Assembly (NCBI GenBank): GCA_046297455.1
Contig: JBKBIT010000012.1
Location: 57,601 to 121,600, forward strand
Direction of reading: 5' to 3'
Origin: ZYF759 sp046297455
GTDB lineage: Bacteria; Pseudomonadota; Alphaproteobacteria; Rhizobiales; Rhizobiaceae
Length of the DNA: 64,000 nt
Position 1 is the first letter of the stretch, and each line of letters begins with the position of its first letter. The notes under the pieces were generated by a model. The model saw only the letters and a list, made by a program, of their open reading frames with translations. It did no database searches and was not told the DNA's origin. Made by a program: the position numbers and the translations under genes. Shown piece after piece: positions 61,924 to 64,000 of the stretch.

Positions 61924-62984
61924 CGATCGAGAAACTGTCGCTTCGCCCGCGGGATACCGACGGGATGGCCGCCGAGGATACGCTGCTCGCGCCTCGCTTC
62001 TACACAACCGACTTCGATGCGCTCGACCATATGGACGTGGAACCGGTCCGCAAGGAATGGGACGCGCTTCTGAGGGAGATGGAGGACGATCCCAACAAGG
62101 GCCATTTCAAACGCAACGAGGAATGGGACAAGATCGATTTCGACGCCCTGCCGCCGGGCTTGCGCGACGAGTTCGTCGACTTCCTCGTCTCGTCGCTGAC
62201 GGCCGAGTTCTCCGGCTGCGTGCTCTACAAGGAGATGAAGAAGCGCGGCAAGAATCCCGAGATGGTACGGCTGTTCTCCTATATGAGCCGCGACGAGGCC
62301 CGCCATGCCGGCTTCATCAACGATGCGCTCAAGGAGTTCGGGATCGGGGTCAATCTGGGCTTCCTGACCAAGGTGAAGAAGTACACCTATTTCAGGCCGA
62401 AATTCATCTTCTACGCGACCTATCTGTCCGAGAAGATCGGCTATGCCCGCTACATCACGATCTTCCGCCACCTGGAGCGCAATCCAGACAAGCGTTTCCA
62501 CCCGATCTTCAAATGGTTCGAGAAGTGGTGCAACGACGAGTTCCGCCATGGCGAGGCCTTCGCATTGCTGATGCGGGCCAATCCGGACTATCTGAAGGGC
62601 CTGAATCGGCTCTGGGTCCGGTTCTTCCTCCTGGCCGTATTCGCCACCATGTATGTGCGCGATCACGCGAGACCCGAATTTCACAAGGCGCTTGGCGTCG
62701 ATCCGACGGAATACGGTTACAAGGTATTCCGCATCACAAGCGAGATCTCCCGCCAGGTCTTCCCGCTCGTTATCGACATCGACAATCCCCGCTTTGGCAA
62801 GGGTCTGGAGAAGCTGCGCCGGATCAACGAGGCCGTCGCCGCCCTGCCCGAAAAGGGCATCGGCGCACGCCTGCGGAGATTTGGCTACGGCATGGCAGCG
62901 GCAAGCGCGTTTCTCGGGCTGTTCCTGATCCCTCCGGTCGAGAACGATCTGCCCGAAACAAGCCGCCTGCAGCCGGCCTGGTAG
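61920..62984 (+). CDS. acsF: aerobic Mg-protoporphyrin IX monomethyl ester oxidative cyclase AcsF
   Basis: The protein is 354 residues, a diiron oxygenase. The two carboxylate-histidine motifs are DEARH at 125-129 and DEFRH at 206-210, with further Glu ligands in TAEFSG and FEKW. It forms the fifth (E) ring using O2. Its presence without the anaerobic BchE indicates pigment synthesis under air. It overlaps bciE and is followed after 16 bases by puhE. Confidence 0.96.
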   Translation: MTIEKLSLRPRDTDGMAAEDTLLAPRFYTTDFDALDHMDVEPVRKEWDALLREMEDDPNKGHFKRNEEWDKIDFDALPPGLRDEFVDFLVSSLTAEFSGCVLYKEMKKRGKNPEMVRLFSYMSRDEARHAGFINDALKEFGIGVNLGFLTKVKKYTYFRPKFIFYATYLSEKIGYARYITIFRHLERNPDKRFHPIFKWFEKWCNDEFRHGEAFALLMRANPDYLKGLNRLWVRFFLLAVFATMYVRDHARPEFHKALGVDPTEYGYKVFRITSEISRQVFPLVIDIDNPRFGKGLEKLRRINEAVAALPEKGIGARLRRFGYGMAAASAFLGLFLIPPVENDLPETSRLQPAW

Positions 62985-63000
62985 AGGGACGAGACGCGCC

Positions 63001-63834
63001 ATGGCCTATGCCCTGCCAGCCATTTTCGCCCTTTTCGTCTGGTGGTTCTCCACCGGGGCGATCATCTGGCTGGACGGGCTGCCGAAGCATACGTTCAAAT
63101 GGAGCATGGCGGGGGCGACGATGCTTGCCCTTGCCGGCTTTTACGGTCTCCATTCGAGCGCCGGCGGGACGGAACTCGCCGATGCCTATATTGCCTTTGC
63201 CTCGGTGATGGCGGTCTGGGCGTGGCTCGAGATCAGCTTCTACATGGGATGGGTCACGGGCCTGCAGAAACATCGCTGCCCACATGGCTGTTCGGGCTGG
63301 CGCCATTTCGGCCATGCACTCAGGGCCAATGTGTGGCACGAACTGGCCATCGTCGCCTTTCTTTCGGTCATCGCATGGCTGACCTGGGACGCGCCGAACC
63401 AGATCGGCTTGTGGACCTTCGTCATCCTGTGGTGGATGCACGAAAGTGCCCGCCTCAACGTGTTTCTCGGCGTGCGCAATCTCAACGAGCATTTCGTGCC
63501 GGATCATCTCGACTTCCTGAAGGGTTTTCTCAGGAAGGCGGACATGAATCTCCTGTTTCCGGTTTCCGTCACCGTGTCGACGGTCGTCTGCACCTTCCTG
63601 GTGGTTGCGGCCGCGAGCGCGGAGACCCCCTTCGAGCAGGCTGCCTATGTCTTCATGTCCGCCATGATGGCGCTGGCGATCATCGAACACTGGTTCCTGA
63701 TCCTGCCATTGCCGTTCGAAAAGCTTTGGAACTGGAGCCTAGGCTCCCGCAAAGGGGCTGCAAAAGCAGAACCAACAACAACGGTCCGGGCGCGATCCAT
63801 GTCGATCGCGTTCGCGTCCGGAAATGATGACTAG
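63001..63834 (+). CDS. puhE: photosynthetic complex assembly protein PuhE
   Basis: The protein is 277 residues with about seven membrane helices, of the DUF3623 family. WWFSTGAIIWLDGLP at the start and WTFVILWWMHESARLNVFLGVRNLNEHFVPDHLDFLKGFL are typical. It modulates bacteriochlorophyll production and is regularly found after acsF. The stop is 37 bases before the hemA start. Confidence 0.92.
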   Translation: MAYALPAIFALFVWWFSTGAIIWLDGLPKHTFKWSMAGATMLALAGFYGLHSSAGGTELADAYIAFASVMAVWAWLEISFYMGWVTGLQKHRCPHGCSGWRHFGHALRANVWHELAIVAFLSVIAWLTWDAPNQIGLWTFVILWWMHESARLNVFLGVRNLNEHFVPDHLDFLKGFLRKADMNLLFPVSVTVSTVVCTFLVVAAASAETPFEQAAYVFMSAMMALAIIEHWFLILPLPFEKLWNWSLGSRKGAAKAEPTTTVRARSMSIAFASGNDD

Positions 63835-63871
63835 ATTGCGCCGGGTGCGCGAGAACCCGATGGGGGATGAA

Positions 63872-64000
63872 ATGACCATTTTCGACGCCTTCTTCTCCGA
63901 CAAGCTGAAGGCCCTTCACGAGGAAGGCCGCTACCGGGTTTTTGCCGATCTGGAGCGGCGTGCGGGGTCGTTTCCACGCGCCAAGAGGTTTGTGGGCGAG
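63872..64000 (+). CDS. hemA: 5-aminolevulinate synthase HemA, 5' end only
   Basis: The first 43 residues are in the window. FDAFFSDKLKALHEEGRYRVFADLER and AGSFPRA match the N-terminus of the alphaproteobacterial enzyme, which condenses glycine and succinyl-CoA with PLP. I use the ATG at 63872 with a GGGGG run upstream; an in-frame ATG at 63860 would add four residues. Its place beside puhE is the known order and links precursor supply with pigment synthesis. The active site is beyond the edge. Confidence 0.88.
   Translation, partial: MTIFDAFFSDKLKALHEEGRYRVFADLERRAGSFPRAKRFVGE

Overview
The window is about 64 kb of GC-rich DNA from an alphaproteobacterium that makes bacteriochlorophyll a. 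The evidence is the right third, which holds a large part of a photosynthesis gene cluster in the order bchP - ORF428-type transporter - bchG - ppsR - aerR/ppaA (minus strand) and bchF-N-B-H-L-M - lhaA - puhA-B-C - bciE - acsF - puhE - hemA (plus strand, hemA cut by the right edge). Only the oxygen-dependent ring cyclase (AcsF with its small partner BciE) is seen; no bchE or bchJ is present, which fits an aerobic anoxygenic phototroph. The order is that of Rhodobacterales and Hyphomicrobiales clusters; I cannot resolve the genus from sequence alone. The pufLM, crt, bchCXYZ and bchID genes are not in the window.

Region 1 (1-15.9 kb) is an aromatic-acid catabolic locus. It has a crotonase, a feruloyl-CoA-synthetase-type ligase, three FAD aromatic hydroxylases (two are close paralogues), a Rieske ferredoxin, a VOC ring-cleavage-type dioxygenase, three hydrolases (cyclase family, FAH family, and an alpha/beta hydrolase of the C-C-bond-cleaving type), a metallo-beta-lactamase-fold hydrolase, a complete TRAP transporter split over two convergent operons, and a LysR regulator. 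The parts look like one pathway, but the substrate is not known.

Region 2 (16.1-30.9 kb) is one long plus-strand operon led by an XRE-cupin regulator. It encodes a full peptide-type ABC importer, a GAF-domain protein, hydantoinase/oxoprolinase A and B subunits, an Asp/Glu (hydantoin)-type racemase, an M24 peptidase, an MDR oxidoreductase and a second, unpaired B subunit. It probably imports and opens cyclic amides or modified peptides.

Region 3 (30.9-42.5 kb) is a histidine-utilisation cluster (hutC-hutF on minus, hutI-H-G-U on plus, the HutF/HutG five-step route). It sits between two halves of a periplasmic copper-handling set: PCuAC + DUF2946-like protein on the left, and DUF2946-like protein + YcnI + CopC-CopD fusion on the right. 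Perfect 10-bp hairpins bound the hut block on both sides.

Region 4 (42.5-64 kb) is the photosynthesis cluster. Three TGT-N12-ACA PpsR/CrtJ boxes are visible: two in front of bchF and one, a perfect 20-bp palindrome, in the 57-bp gap between ppsR and bchG. PpsR and its cobalamin-binding antirepressor AerR/PpaA are encoded between the two target operons, so the control circuit and its targets lie side by side. No tRNA, rRNA, insertion sequence or CRISPR array was recognised.
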